From positions 186,001 to 250,000 of the forward strand of contig NZ_JAXRUV010000001.1 in NCBI RefSeq assembly GCF_034497705.1: a stretch of 64,000 nt of DNA. Direction: 5' to 3'. Positions 53,357-62,798 of the stretch are shown piece after piece. The stretch's first letter is position 1. Every line of letters begins with the position of its first letter. Both the position numbers and the translations under genes were made by a program. The DNA is from Marinococcus luteus_A (lineage in GTDB: Bacteria; Bacillota; Bacilli; Bacillales; Marinococcaceae). The notes beneath the pieces are model-generated. The model searched no databases. It was not told where the DNA came from and worked only from the letters and a program-made list of their open reading frames with translations.

Positions 53357-54229
53357 ATGGCTTTTGGACAGTTACTTACAGCAATGGTTACACCTTTTCA
53401 TGAAAATGGCGACATTCACTGGGAGCAAGTCGAGCAGCTGACGGAGCATTTGATTGCGACAAAAAGCGACGGTGTTGTTGTAGCTGGTACCACTGGAGAA
53501 TCCCCGACGCTCAGCAGTGATGAAAAACTGCAGCTGTTCCGGCGGGTGAAGGACATTGCCGGCGGCCGGATGGATGTGATCGGAGGCGTCGGTACGAACA
53601 ATACGGCGTACTCCGCCGATCTGGCGAACGAAGCGACCAAGATCGGGATTGACGGCCTGATGGCAGTGACCCCGTATTACAACAAGCCGAACCAGGAAGG
53701 CATGTATCAGCACTTTCAGCGGATTGCCGCAGCCACGACGCTGCCCTTGATGATATATAATATTCCCGGGCGCTGCATCGTTAATCTGCTGCCGGAAACG
53801 CTCCTCCGGCTTGCGGAGATTTCCAACATTACGTCGGTAAAAGAGGCGTGCGGGAACCTTGATCAGATTTCGCACTTTCTTTCCTCCGCGCCGAAGGACT
53901 TCCAGCTTTTCAGCGGCGATGATTCGCTGACGCTCCCGACGCTTTCGGTCGGCGGCGACGGCGTGGTATCTGTAGCGGCGCACATTGCCGGGGAGGACCT
54001 GCAGCAGATGATGACGGATTTCTTTTCCGGAAACGTGCAGCGGGCTGCGGAAGCGCACCGGACGCTCCTTCCAAAGATGCGGGCCTGCTTTATGGCCCCG
54101 AACCCGTCTCCGGTAAAGGCGATGCTTGAACAGATGGGCATTACCGGCCGCTACACCCGTCTGCCGCTCGTGCCGCTCACGGATGCCGAAATCCGCCAGC
54201 TTGAGCAGTGGTTTACCGCCGCTTCCTAA
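53357..54229 (+). CDS. dapA: 4-hydroxy-tetrahydrodipicolinate synthase
   Basis: DapA condenses aspartate semialdehyde with pyruvate toward diaminopimelate. The 290-residue TIM-barrel protein has GTTGESPTLS, the active-site Tyr in YYNKPNQEGMY and the Schiff-base Lys in SVKEACGNL. ATG 53357 follows AAAGGAGCC. In spore formers its product would also feed dipicolinate synthase, but those genes are not beside it here. Confidence 0.97.
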   Translation: MAFGQLLTAMVTPFHENGDIHWEQVEQLTEHLIATKSDGVVVAGTTGESPTLSSDEKLQLFRRVKDIAGGRMDVIGGVGTNNTAYSADLANEATKIGIDGLMAVTPYYNKPNQEGMYQHFQRIAAATTLPLMIYNIPGRCIVNLLPETLLRLAEISNITSVKEACGNLDQISHFLSSAPKDFQLFSGDDSLTLPTLSVGGDGVVSVAAHIAGEDLQQMMTDFFSGNVQRAAEAHRTLLPKMRACFMAPNPSPVKAMLEQMGITGRYTRLPLVPLTDAEIRQLEQWFTAAS

Positions 54230-54244
54230 CGGTTATTTCTATCA

Positions 54245-54280
54245 GGACACCGACAGCCCAGCTGCCGGTGTCCCGTTTTA
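54245..54280 (+). terminator. Terminator after dapA
   Basis: GGACACCG..CAG pairs with CTG..CGGTGTCC with a small internal mismatch, followed by CGTTTTAT. Confidence 0.8.
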
Positions 54281-54350
54281 TATACATAAAAAATACTGAA
54301 GGAATCGCCGGCGCGAGGCCGCTCAAAATGCCTTGGCGCAATAGTTTCTC

Positions 54351-54379
54351 TTGTATTTCAAAAACCGCCTGGGTTATAC
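54351..54379 (+). promoter_or_regulatory. Candidate rnjB promoter
   Basis: TTGTAT (54351-54356) is 17 bases from TATACT (54374-54379). The 263-base dapA-rnjB gap also holds a GAGGC/GCCTT hairpin near 54315-54335 before this promoter and nothing recognisable in the AT-rich leader after it. Confidence 0.5.
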
Positions 54380-54492
54380 TGAGTATAAGTGATTTGTGCG
54401 GAAACCATTCACTCAAAGGGAAAAATGTTTCTTTTTGGGGCCGTAAATCGACGTCAGCAATAATTCATTTTTAATTTAGGAGGAAATATACT

Positions 54493-56157
54493 TTGGCCAC
54501 ACAAGCGAATGGTAACGTTCGTGTTTTTTCCCTTGGCGGTATCGGGGAAATCGGAAAAAATATGTACGTTATAGAATCAGAACAGGACATGATTGTCATA
54601 GACGCAGGACTAATGTTTCCAGAAGATGACATGCTCGGAATTGATATCGTCATTCCGGATATTTCATACTTAACACAGAACAAGGAAAAACTCCGCGGCA
54701 TCTTTTTAACCCACGGACACGAAGACCATATCGGAGCTCTGACCTACATTCTCCGCCAGGTGCACGTGCCAATCTACGGCACCAAGCTTACGCTCGGCAT
54801 CGTGGAGTCGTACGTGAAAGAAAAAGGTCTCCGCAAAAAGCCGGATTTCCGTGTGGTGCACGACAACAGTGTGATTCAGACCGGCCAGCTGAAGACAAGC
54901 TTCTTCCGGACGAACCACAGTATCCCGGACTCGGTCGGCATGGTCGTGCAAACGCCGGAAGGCATTATTGTCCATACCGGTGATTTCAAATTTGACCAGA
55001 CGCCGGTCGACGGCCAGTACACGAGCCTTGATAAACTGACCGAGATCGGGAAGAAGGGCGTTCTATGCCTGCTTTCTGACAGCATTAACGCGGAAGTGCC
55101 GGGTGTGAGTCCGTCGGAAGCGATTGCCGGCAACGGAATCATGGATATCTTCCTGGAAACCGAAGGACGTATCGTGATTACAACCTTTGCGACGAACATC
55201 CACCGCATTCAGCAGGTGATCCAGGCAGCGGAGGAAAGTGGCCGCAAGATTGCCGTTAATGGCCAGGCAATGGAAAAAACGATTGAAATTTCGCGCCGGC
55301 TCGGCTATCTCGATGCCGAAGACGACATTTTCATTACGACCGACCAGGTCGAGGACATGGACCCGAAAAAAGTGGCTATTTTATGCACAGGCAGCCAGGG
55401 CGAGCCGGTCTCTGCGCTGATGAATATGGCGAAGGGCGAGGACGACAATTTAACCATTGAAGAAGGCGACATGGTTATTATCGCCGCCAACCCGGTAGCC
55501 GGCAACGAAAAAACGGTGTCGCAGACGATCGATTTTCTCTACCAGATCGGAGCAGAGGTCGTTATGGGCGAAAATGTGCACTCCTCCGGCCACGCCCGCC
55601 AGGAAGAGCTCAAAATGATGCTGAACCTGGTGAAGCCGCAGTACTTTATTCCAGTGCACGGCGAGTACCGGATGCAGTTCGTGCACGGGGAGCTTGCGGA
55701 AGAAACCGGCATGGATCCAAACAACGTCTTTCTGCTTGATAAAGGGGAAGTTGTGGAATTCAGCAAGGGCAAAGCCGTGAAATCCGGCAAAGTACCGGCC
55801 GGCAACGTCTTAATTGACGGCCTCGGCATCGGCGATGTGGGCAACATTGTCCTCCGCGACCGCCGCCTGCTGTCCGAAGACGGCATTCTCGTCGTCGTCG
55901 TGACGCTCAGCAAAAAATCCGGCACCATCGTAAGCGGTCCGGACATTATTTCCCGCGGCTTCGTTTACGTGCGCGAATCCGAAGAGCTGATGGAAAAAGC
56001 GCATAAAAAAGTATCCGAAACGCTGGAAAAATCGATCAGCGAAAATGTAAGCGAATGGTCGACGCTCAAAAGCAGCATCCGGGACTCCATGAGCCGTTTT
56101 CTGTTTGAAAAAACTAAACGGCGTCCGATGATTCTGCCGATTATTATGGAAATTTAA
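54493..56157 (+). CDS. rnjB: Ribonuclease J2 (TTG start)
   Basis: RNase J proteins are metallo-beta-lactamase/beta-CASP nucleases for 5'-3' RNA decay and endonucleolytic processing; J2 forms a complex with J1. The 554-residue protein has the metal motif FLTHGHEDHIGALTY, the FRTNHSIPDSVG segment, the beta-CASP block and HSSGHARQEELKMML. It starts at TTG 54493 after TAGGAGGAA. J2 rather than J1 is assigned from the dapA-rnjB position. Confidence 0.93.
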   Translation: MATQANGNVRVFSLGGIGEIGKNMYVIESEQDMIVIDAGLMFPEDDMLGIDIVIPDISYLTQNKEKLRGIFLTHGHEDHIGALTYILRQVHVPIYGTKLTLGIVESYVKEKGLRKKPDFRVVHDNSVIQTGQLKTSFFRTNHSIPDSVGMVVQTPEGIIVHTGDFKFDQTPVDGQYTSLDKLTEIGKKGVLCLLSDSINAEVPGVSPSEAIAGNGIMDIFLETEGRIVITTFATNIHRIQQVIQAAEESGRKIAVNGQAMEKTIEISRRLGYLDAEDDIFITTDQVEDMDPKKVAILCTGSQGEPVSALMNMAKGEDDNLTIEEGDMVIIAANPVAGNEKTVSQTIDFLYQIGAEVVMGENVHSSGHARQEELKMMLNLVKPQYFIPVHGEYRMQFVHGELAEETGMDPNNVFLLDKGEVVEFSKGKAVKSGKVPAGNVLIDGLGIGDVGNIVLRDRRLLSEDGILVVVVTLSKKSGTIVSGPDIISRGFVYVRESEELMEKAHKKVSETLEKSISENVSEWSTLKSSIRDSMSRFLFEKTKRRPMILPIIMEI

Positions 56158-56180
56158 AAGCACGCGAAAAGCTTGCCATG

Positions 56181-56224
56181 ACACACCCCTGCATTAGCCA
56201 GTTTGGCGGGCAGGGGGTGTTTTA
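56181..56224 (+). terminator. Terminator after rnjB
   Basis: ACACCCCTGC pairs with GCAGGGGGTGT, with an inner GCCA-GTT-TGGC, and TTTT follows. Confidence 0.8.
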
Positions 56225-56261
56225 TTGAATAGAGTTTTTTCGGGGAGAAAGGAGCCAAACC

Positions 56262-58643
56262 ATGGCAAAAACGGCGAAGCGGAAGAAAAAACGAACCTCG
56301 TCGAACAGAAGCAGGCAGCCGGCGTTTTCATGGCCGGCGCTTGCGGCAGCGCTGCTCGCCCTCGTATCGCTCGGCGGCTGGGGATGGGCCGGACAGCTGC
56401 TGCGCTCCGGTTCCCAGTGGCTTACTGGAGACCTCTGGTGGATATTGAACCTGTTTATACTCGCTTTTTCCACGGTCTGGATGATCAACCGGACCATCGT
56501 GAAGCAGTTTCCGGTGCGGTGGACAGGCGGCGCCCTTCTTTTCCTTGGGGTGCTTCTCTTTACGGAGGTTCGCTGGGCTTCGGGTTTCAATGATCCGGCG
56601 ATTTCTGTTTTTATGGAAACGTTCGGCCGTGACGGCTGGCTCGACCGGTCCGGGGCAGCCTCTATCGGGGGCGGCACGATCGGAGCTCTTATCTACGATG
56701 CTGTTCATTTTCTGATTGGCACAGCCGGAGCTTATATTGTGTCCGTGCTTCTCATGATCGCAGGACTGTTTTTACTTATGCAGTGGTCTTTCCAACATAC
56801 GATGCAGACAGGCGGGGCGTGGGTGGCCCGTGCCTCCAAACAGGGAGCGGCTCAGGCGGTCGAAAAAGGAAAACAGCGCCGGGCGGAGCGGAAAAAGCAA
56901 AAAGAAGCCCGGGGAAAAGAAACACCTGCACAGGCGGCGCCGAAGCAGAAGGAGACGCCTGAAGCACCTGTAGAAAAGTCGAAGGAAGGCGCTGAAAAGC
57001 CGAAAATCTTCTCGTTTACCGAACAGGCGTACCAGGAGCCGCCGGCGGCCAAAGAGGCACCAAAGCCGGAGGAGCCCGTACGCAAAAAAGAAGCGCCGGC
57101 AACGGAAGCAGTCGAGGCTCCGGCCGAATCCGGACCTGACGTGGACCGCTCGGATATGCTGAGCGTAACCGAGGGGGAAACGGAAAACAAAAATTATCAG
57201 CTGCCCGCACTTACGATGCTCTCAGCACCAAAAAATCAGAACCAGCAGCAGGAGCGTTCGCAGATTTCAGCCAACGCCAAAAAACTCGAGGAAACCCTGC
57301 AGAGCTTCGGGGTGAAGGCGAACGTCTCGGAGGTTCATTTAGGGCCTGCGGTGACCAAATATGAAATCCAGCCGGCCGTTGGGGTAAAGGTGAGCAAAAT
57401 TGTGAACCTCTCCGATGATATCGCGCTCGCGCTCGCGGCACGGGATATCCGGATTGAAGCCCCGATTCCGGGCAAATCTGCCGTCGGCATTGAAGTGCCG
57501 AACCAGGAGGTGGCGATGGTGACGCTCCGGGAGGTGCTCGAGTCGCTTGAGAAAAAAGACGACCACGTGCTTGATGTCGCGCTCGGCCGGGACATTTCCG
57601 GTGAACCGATTCTTGCCTCCCTGCATAAAATGCCGCACCTGCTTGTCGCCGGGGCGACGGGAAGCGGAAAAAGTGTCTGCATCAACGGCATCATTACGAG
57701 TATTCTAATGCGAGCACGTCCGCATGAAGTGAAGCTGTTGATGATTGACCCAAAAATGGTGGAGCTGAACGTATATAATGGCATCCCCCATCTGATGGCT
57801 CCGGTCGTTACTGAACCGAAGAAGGCGGCCCAGGCGCTGAAAAAAGTAGTGGCCGAAATGGAACGCCGCTATGATCTGTTTTCGCACACCGGCACGAGAA
57901 ACCTTGAAGGCTACAACGAATGGATCCGGAAGCAGAACGATAAAGGCGGGGCCAAGCAGCCCGAGCTTCCGTACATTGTCGTCATTGTCGACGAGCTCGC
58001 CGACCTGATGATGGTGGCCTCAAGTGAAGTGGAGGATGCGATTACGCGTCTCGCCCAGATGGCACGTGCGGCCGGCATTCATATGATTATTGCGACCCAG
58101 CGTCCGTCCGTGGACGTCATTACCGGGGTCATCAAAGCGAACATTCCGTCGCGGATTGCGTTCGGGGTATCGAGCCAGACGGACTCCCGGACAATTCTTG
58201 ACAGCGGCGGAGCGGAAAAGCTGGTCGGGAAAGGCGATATGCTGTTTTCCCCGATCGGCTCCAACAAGTCGACCCGTGTGCAGGGGGCGTTTGTGTCCGA
58301 CCATGAAGTGGAACAGGTGGTGGAGGCTGTCGTTGCCCAGCAGAAAGCCAAGTACCAGGAGGAAATGATCCCCGACGAGCAGCCGGCGCAGGCCGAACGG
58401 CCGAGCGACGAGCTGTTTGACGAAGCGGTGGATATGATTCTGCAGATGCAGAGTGCCTCGGTATCGATGCTGCAGCGCCGGTTCCGCATCGGTTATACGC
58501 GGGCAGCCCGCCTGATCGATGAAATGGAGGACCGCGGCATTGTCGGGCCATACGGCGGAAGCAAGCCGCGTGAAGTGCTCGGCGATACCCGCGGCGGAAG
58601 CGGCGAACCAGCCGAAGAAAAGGAAGATACGCACCATAGTTGA
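56262..58643 (+). CDS. spoIIIE: SpoIIIE/FtsK-family DNA translocase
   Basis: This 793-residue protein pumps chromosomal DNA through closing septa. It has about four N-terminal membrane helices (residues 20-175), a charged alanine/proline/lysine linker (about 180-320), a RecA-like motor with Walker A in LLVAGATGSGKSVCINGI and Walker B in YIVVIVDELADLMMV, and a winged-helix gamma domain (QSASVSMLQRRFRIGYTRAA). It corresponds in position to B. subtilis spoIIIE. As sporulation genes are missing nearby, it may serve only vegetative segregation, so ftsK could be the better name. Confidence 0.93.
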   Translation: MAKTAKRKKKRTSSNRSRQPAFSWPALAAALLALVSLGGWGWAGQLLRSGSQWLTGDLWWILNLFILAFSTVWMINRTIVKQFPVRWTGGALLFLGVLLFTEVRWASGFNDPAISVFMETFGRDGWLDRSGAASIGGGTIGALIYDAVHFLIGTAGAYIVSVLLMIAGLFLLMQWSFQHTMQTGGAWVARASKQGAAQAVEKGKQRRAERKKQKEARGKETPAQAAPKQKETPEAPVEKSKEGAEKPKIFSFTEQAYQEPPAAKEAPKPEEPVRKKEAPATEAVEAPAESGPDVDRSDMLSVTEGETENKNYQLPALTMLSAPKNQNQQQERSQISANAKKLEETLQSFGVKANVSEVHLGPAVTKYEIQPAVGVKVSKIVNLSDDIALALAARDIRIEAPIPGKSAVGIEVPNQEVAMVTLREVLESLEKKDDHVLDVALGRDISGEPILASLHKMPHLLVAGATGSGKSVCINGIITSILMRARPHEVKLLMIDPKMVELNVYNGIPHLMAPVVTEPKKAAQALKKVVAEMERRYDLFSHTGTRNLEGYNEWIRKQNDKGGAKQPELPYIVVIVDELADLMMVASSEVEDAITRLAQMARAAGIHMIIATQRPSVDVITGVIKANIPSRIAFGVSSQTDSRTILDSGGAEKLVGKGDMLFSPIGSNKSTRVQGAFVSDHEVEQVVEAVVAQQKAKYQEEMIPDEQPAQAERPSDELFDEAVDMILQMQSASVSMLQRRFRIGYTRAARLIDEMEDRGIVGPYGGSKPREVLGDTRGGSGEPAEEKEDTHHS

Positions 58644-58654
58644 GGAGGATTTTG

Positions 58655-59929
58655 ATGCAGCCAGTGACAACGAACACCAATATTCCGGTGCATTTATTTC
58701 AAACGAAGCAGTTTAAAACGACGGCTGTAATTATGCAGTGCCGCGCCCCGCTGTCCGAGCATACCGCAGCAGGACGGGCGCTGTTGGCCAGAGTACTGAA
58801 AAAAGGGAGCCTGCGCTACCCTTCGCAGTCCCATATAAAAGAAAAGCTCGACGACCTGTACGGCGCCACGTTCAGCGTGGACGTCGGCAAACGCGGCAAT
58901 TACCATGTGATGAGCTTTCGCATGGAATTTGTCAACGAACAGTATTTGCCGGCGCAGGAGGACCTGTTTGCCGAAGCGACCGCCTTTTTAGCGGAGATGG
59001 TGCATGCACCGCTCGCAGAGAACCGCGCGTTCAATCCGAAAATTGTCGAGGAGGAGAAGCGGACGCTGCTGCAGAAAATCAATACGATTTATGATGAAAA
59101 GGACCGCTATGCCAACATGCGTCTCGTACAGGAAATGTGCAGCGCAGAAGCGTATTCGGTGCATCCGCTCGGCGATGCCCACCGGATGGAGGCGCTCGAT
59201 GAGCAGAAGCTCTACGATGTATACGAGCAGTTTCTGGCGGAAGACGCCATTGATGTCTACGTAGTCGGCGACGTGGAGGCGTACGACGTCGAGGCGATTA
59301 CAGGCCCGTTTCCGGAACGGAGCAGCCTCCCGCCGGTCGAAGACGGCGCAGAACGTCCGCCGCGTGTCCGCTACGTGGAAGAGTCGGATGACATTCATCA
59401 GGGCAAGCTGCAGCTCGGCTACCGGACGACGATTACTCAGGACGATCCGCAGTTTGCTGCGATGCAGGTAACAAACGGCCTGTTCGGCGGCTTTCCGCAC
59501 TCGAAGCTGTTTCAGGAGGTGCGTGAAAAACGGAGCCTCGCCTATTACGCTGCTTCCCGCTACGAAAGCCAGAAGGGGCTGGTCATGGTGATGACCGGCA
59601 TTGAAAAGGAGCAGTACGAGCAGGTAAAAGCAGTGATTGGCGAACAGCTGCAGGCGCTGCAGCAGGAGCCCGTTTCAGAGGAACTGCTGGCCCAGACGAA
59701 GGGGATGCTTATCAACCAGATCCGCGAGACCACCGACGCTCCGGGCGGGCTGGCTGCCCTTCATTTTCAGGGCAAAATGGCGGGCCGCGTCCGCCCTATT
59801 GAAACATGGATCGAGGAAATTGAGCAGGTGAGCGCAGACGATGTGCTTGCATGCGCGAATTCAATCGTACTTGATACCGTATTTTTCCTACACGGAAAGG
59901 AAGATGAAGATGCAGAAACAACAGTATGA
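58655..59929 (+). CDS. ymfF: YmfF, M16 peptidase homologue lacking the zinc motif
   Basis: The 424-residue protein has M16 fold features, including the FGGFPHSKLFQEVREKRSLA segment typical of the second domain. The region where HxxEH should be reads EHTAAGRALLARVLKKGSLR, so it is probably not catalytic alone. It overlaps the active homologue ymfH by 20 bases; two-subunit M16 enzymes with one active and one inactive chain are known, so the two probably pair. ATG 58655 follows GAGGAGG. Confidence 0.88.
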   Translation: MQPVTTNTNIPVHLFQTKQFKTTAVIMQCRAPLSEHTAAGRALLARVLKKGSLRYPSQSHIKEKLDDLYGATFSVDVGKRGNYHVMSFRMEFVNEQYLPAQEDLFAEATAFLAEMVHAPLAENRAFNPKIVEEEKRTLLQKINTIYDEKDRYANMRLVQEMCSAEAYSVHPLGDAHRMEALDEQKLYDVYEQFLAEDAIDVYVVGDVEAYDVEAITGPFPERSSLPPVEDGAERPPRVRYVEESDDIHQGKLQLGYRTTITQDDPQFAAMQVTNGLFGGFPHSKLFQEVREKRSLAYYAASRYESQKGLVMVMTGIEKEQYEQVKAVIGEQLQALQQEPVSEELLAQTKGMLINQIRETTDAPGGLAALHFQGKMAGRVRPIETWIEEIEQVSADDVLACANSIVLDTVFFLHGKEDEDAETTV

Positions 59930-61205
59930 TCAGCTGCAGGAAACCGTCTACTCGGAGGTCATGCCAAATGGCCTCCGGGTGTACGTGCTTCCGAAGCAGG
60001 GATTCAGTAAAACGTTTGCCACCTTTACGACCGACTACGGCTCCATCGACAACGCCTTCGTGCCGATCGGACAGAAGCAGAGCGTGCAGGTGCCGGACGG
60101 CATCGCTCATTTTCTGGAGCATAAAATGTTTGAAGATGAAGAAGGCGACGTATTCGACACGTTTGGCAAACAGGGTGCTTCAGCCAATGCGTTTACGTCC
60201 TTCACGCGCACGGCGTATTTATTTTCAAGCACCGATGACACCGCGGTGAATCTGCATACGCTGCTCGACTTTGTGCAGCATCCGTATTTCACCGAGGAAA
60301 GCGTGGAGAAAGAAAAGGGCATTATCGGCCAGGAGATCAGCATGTACGACGATGATGCCGACTGGCGCCTGTTTTTCCAGCTGCTAGGTAATCTGTATCA
60401 CCGTCACCCGGCGCGGATTGATATTGCCGGCACGGCCGAGTCCATCAGCCGGATCACAAAGGATGACCTGTATACGTGCTATCATACGTTTTACCATCCG
60501 GCGAACATGATTTTGTACGTGGCCGGCGCGGTGGAGCCGCAGGAGATTTTTGAGCTCGTGCGAAGCAACCAGGCGCAGAAGGAATTTACGCCGATGGATC
60601 ATGTGGAGCGTATTGAAGTGGATGAGCCAGCGACGGCGCTTCATTCCAAGGCGGTTGAAAAGATGAGCATCCGACTGCCGAAGGTGCTGCTCGGCTACAA
60701 GCTGTCGCTGCACAGCGAAACGGACAACCTGCTGTATCAGGAAGCACGGCTCGAGCTGCTGCTTGAAACGCTGTTCGGGGAAGGCTCGGAGGCGTATGAA
60801 ACGCTGTACTCTGAAGGGCTGATCGATGACAGCTTTTCAAGCGAGGCGATGATTGAGCGTTCGTTTTCACTCGCGGCGTTTGGCGGTAACACGCCGAAGC
60901 CGGAAGAAACCGAGGCCCGGATTCTCGACATTATCGAGCACGCGCAGACCGACGGTATGGATGAACGGCGCTTTGAACGGATGCGCAAAAAGCTGCTCGG
61001 CCAGCTAGTGAAGCAGCTGAATTCCACCGAGTTTCTCGCCACCGAAGGCACACGCTACGCGTTTCACGGAGCTTCGGTCATGGACGCGGTGGAGATTATG
61101 CAGCAGGTGACGTTTAACGATATTTCCAGCCTGCTGGAGAGCGAATTCCGCATCGACAACCGAACGACATCCATTATCGACCAGAAGGCGGAAGCAGATG
61201 CCTGA
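59910..61205 (+). CDS. ymfH: YmfH, M16 family zinc peptidase
   Basis: The 431-residue protein has the intact inverted zinc motif in IAHFLEHKMFEDEEGDVF and the following QGASANAFTSFTRTAYLFSS block. The second zinc-site glutamate is likely in EKEKGIIGQEISMYDD. It overlaps ymfF upstream and ymfI downstream by eight bases. ATG 59910 is six bases after GGAAG; ATG 59904 is an alternative. The substrate is unknown. Confidence 0.9.
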   Translation: MQKQQYDQLQETVYSEVMPNGLRVYVLPKQGFSKTFATFTTDYGSIDNAFVPIGQKQSVQVPDGIAHFLEHKMFEDEEGDVFDTFGKQGASANAFTSFTRTAYLFSSTDDTAVNLHTLLDFVQHPYFTEESVEKEKGIIGQEISMYDDDADWRLFFQLLGNLYHRHPARIDIAGTAESISRITKDDLYTCYHTFYHPANMILYVAGAVEPQEIFELVRSNQAQKEFTPMDHVERIEVDEPATALHSKAVEKMSIRLPKVLLGYKLSLHSETDNLLYQEARLELLLETLFGEGSEAYETLYSEGLIDDSFSSEAMIERSFSLAAFGGNTPKPEETEARILDIIEHAQTDGMDERRFERMRKKLLGQLVKQLNSTEFLATEGTRYAFHGASVMDAVEIMQQVTFNDISSLLESEFRIDNRTTSIIDQKAEADA

Positions 61206-61923
61206 CTGGACGCTCGTTACCGGAGCAAGCGGAGCGATTGGAGGAGCAACAGCCGAACGGCTCGCTGCCTCCGGCCGCCCGCTTTTGCTTCATTATTACA
61301 GGGAAAGTGAACGTGCAGAACAGACAGCGGAGCGCTGCCGCCAGAACGGACAGCAGGCAGAAGCAGTCTACGGCGATCTTGCCACCGAGGCAGGCCAGGA
61401 GGCGTTTATAGCCCGGCTGCCGAAAAATATTGATACTTATATTCATGCTGCAGGCATGGAGGAATACATACTGTTTCAGGAAACCACCTATGCGCACCGA
61501 AATGCCATTATTCAGACAAATGCGATGAGCGCGATGGCTGTCAGCCGTGCTCTTCTCCCGGAAATGCTCACCGCCAGGCGCGGCACGATCGTTTTCGTAA
61601 GCTCCGTCTGGGCCCGGGAAGGGGCGGCAATGGAATCCACCTATGCAGCGGCGAAGGGCATGATTGAATCCTTCACCCGGTCGCTCGCCAAAGAAACCGG
61701 CCCGTCCGGCGTGCGTGTAAATGCCGTAGCACCGGGGGCAGTCGCCTCTCCGATGCTCGGCCATTTAACGGAGGAAGAACAGCTGGACGTTGCCGGACGT
61801 GTATCGATCGGGCGGATCGGTACGCCGGAGGAAGTGGCCGGCGCAGTCGCTTTTTTATGCTCGAAGGATGCCGCTTATGTGCACGGGGAAGTGCTCCGCG
61901 TTGACGGTTTATTTCCGTCCTGA
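61198..61923 (+). CDS. ymfI: YmfI, short-chain dehydrogenase/reductase
   Basis: The 241-residue protein has the SDR nucleotide loop VTGASGAIGGATAERL, catalytic Ser in VFVSSVWA, and Tyr-Lys in STYAAAKGMIESF, with VNAVAPGAVAS after. It most resembles 3-oxoacyl-ACP reductase-like enzymes, and its B. subtilis counterpart is of uncertain substrate. It overlaps ymfH. Confidence 0.92.
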   Translation: MPDWTLVTGASGAIGGATAERLAASGRPLLLHYYRESERAEQTAERCRQNGQQAEAVYGDLATEAGQEAFIARLPKNIDTYIHAAGMEEYILFQETTYAHRNAIIQTNAMSAMAVSRALLPEMLTARRGTIVFVSSVWAREGAAMESTYAAAKGMIESFTRSLAKETGPSGVRVNAVAPGAVASPMLGHLTEEEQLDVAGRVSIGRIGTPEEVAGAVAFLCSKDAAYVHGEVLRVDGLFPS

Positions 61924-62000
61924 AACCCCCGTCGTTTTCTGTTCAAATGGGAAAAAATGACGTACAATAAAAGAAATAGAGACAAAGAGGGGGACGTCTG

Positions 62001-62774
62001 ATGGCTGGCAACGAATGGTACGTGGAATACGAAATTCATCAAAACCGCCCCGGCCTGCTCGGGGATATTTCTTCGCTGCTCGGTATGCTTGCAATTAATA
62101 TCGTAACCATCAACGGGGTGGAGGGCAACCGCCGGGGGCTGCTTCTGCGCTGTGACAGCTTTGACCGCATTCAGCGGCTTCGCGCCATCCTTGATACGAT
62201 TCAGATCATTTCCGTACGAAAGGTCAAACAGCCAGGGCTCCGTGAACGGCTCGCTGTCCGGCACGGTCGCTACATTGAGCGCGATGCCGATGACCGGAAA
62301 ACGTTCCGTTTCGTTCGTCCCGACCTCGGGCTCCTCGTCGATTTTATGGCCGAGCTGTTCAAAAAGGACCGTCATTATCTTGTCGGTATCCGCGGGATGC
62401 CCCGGGTCGGAAAGACCGAGTCCCTCGTGGCCGCGAGCGTATGTGCCAATAAACGCTGGACGTTTGTGTCGTCGACGCTTCTGCGCCAGACGATGCGTAC
62501 CCAGCTCGGCGACGATGAACGGACGAACAGCCACGTGTTTATTATCGACGGGATTGTCACCACGATGCGTGCGGCGCGGAAACATCGCGACCTGGTGGAG
62601 GAGATTATGCGGCTGCCTGCGGTCAAAGTTGTGGAGCATCCGGATATTTTCATCCGCGAAACGTCGTATACGGCGGATGATTTTGACTGCATGATTGAGC
62701 TCAGAAATGATGAAAGCCAGGTGATCTCGTACGATACAGTGGATTCCGGCTTTTCGTCGTTTGATATTAGTTAA
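62001..62774 (+). CDS. ymfK: YmfK, ACT-like domain plus P-loop region (DUF3388)
   Basis: The 257-residue protein matches the DUF3388 family by position. The first ~75 residues look like an ACT ligand-binding domain (QNRPGLLGDISSLLGMLAIN). Residues 132-139, GMPRVGKT, fit the Walker A pattern GxxxxGKT, and VFIIDG at 179-184 could be Walker B. A sensor-NTPase role is inference. AAGAGGGGGACG precedes ATG 62001. ymfJ (DUF3243), usually between ymfI and ymfK, is absent. Confidence 0.85.
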   Translation: MAGNEWYVEYEIHQNRPGLLGDISSLLGMLAINIVTINGVEGNRRGLLLRCDSFDRIQRLRAILDTIQIISVRKVKQPGLRERLAVRHGRYIERDADDRKTFRFVRPDLGLLVDFMAELFKKDRHYLVGIRGMPRVGKTESLVAASVCANKRWTFVSSTLLRQTMRTQLGDDERTNSHVFIIDGIVTTMRAARKHRDLVEEIMRLPAVKVVEHPDIFIRETSYTADDFDCMIELRNDESQVISYDTVDSGFSSFDIS

Positions 62775-62798
62775 CGTGAAAGAGGCAGGTGAGCCGTT

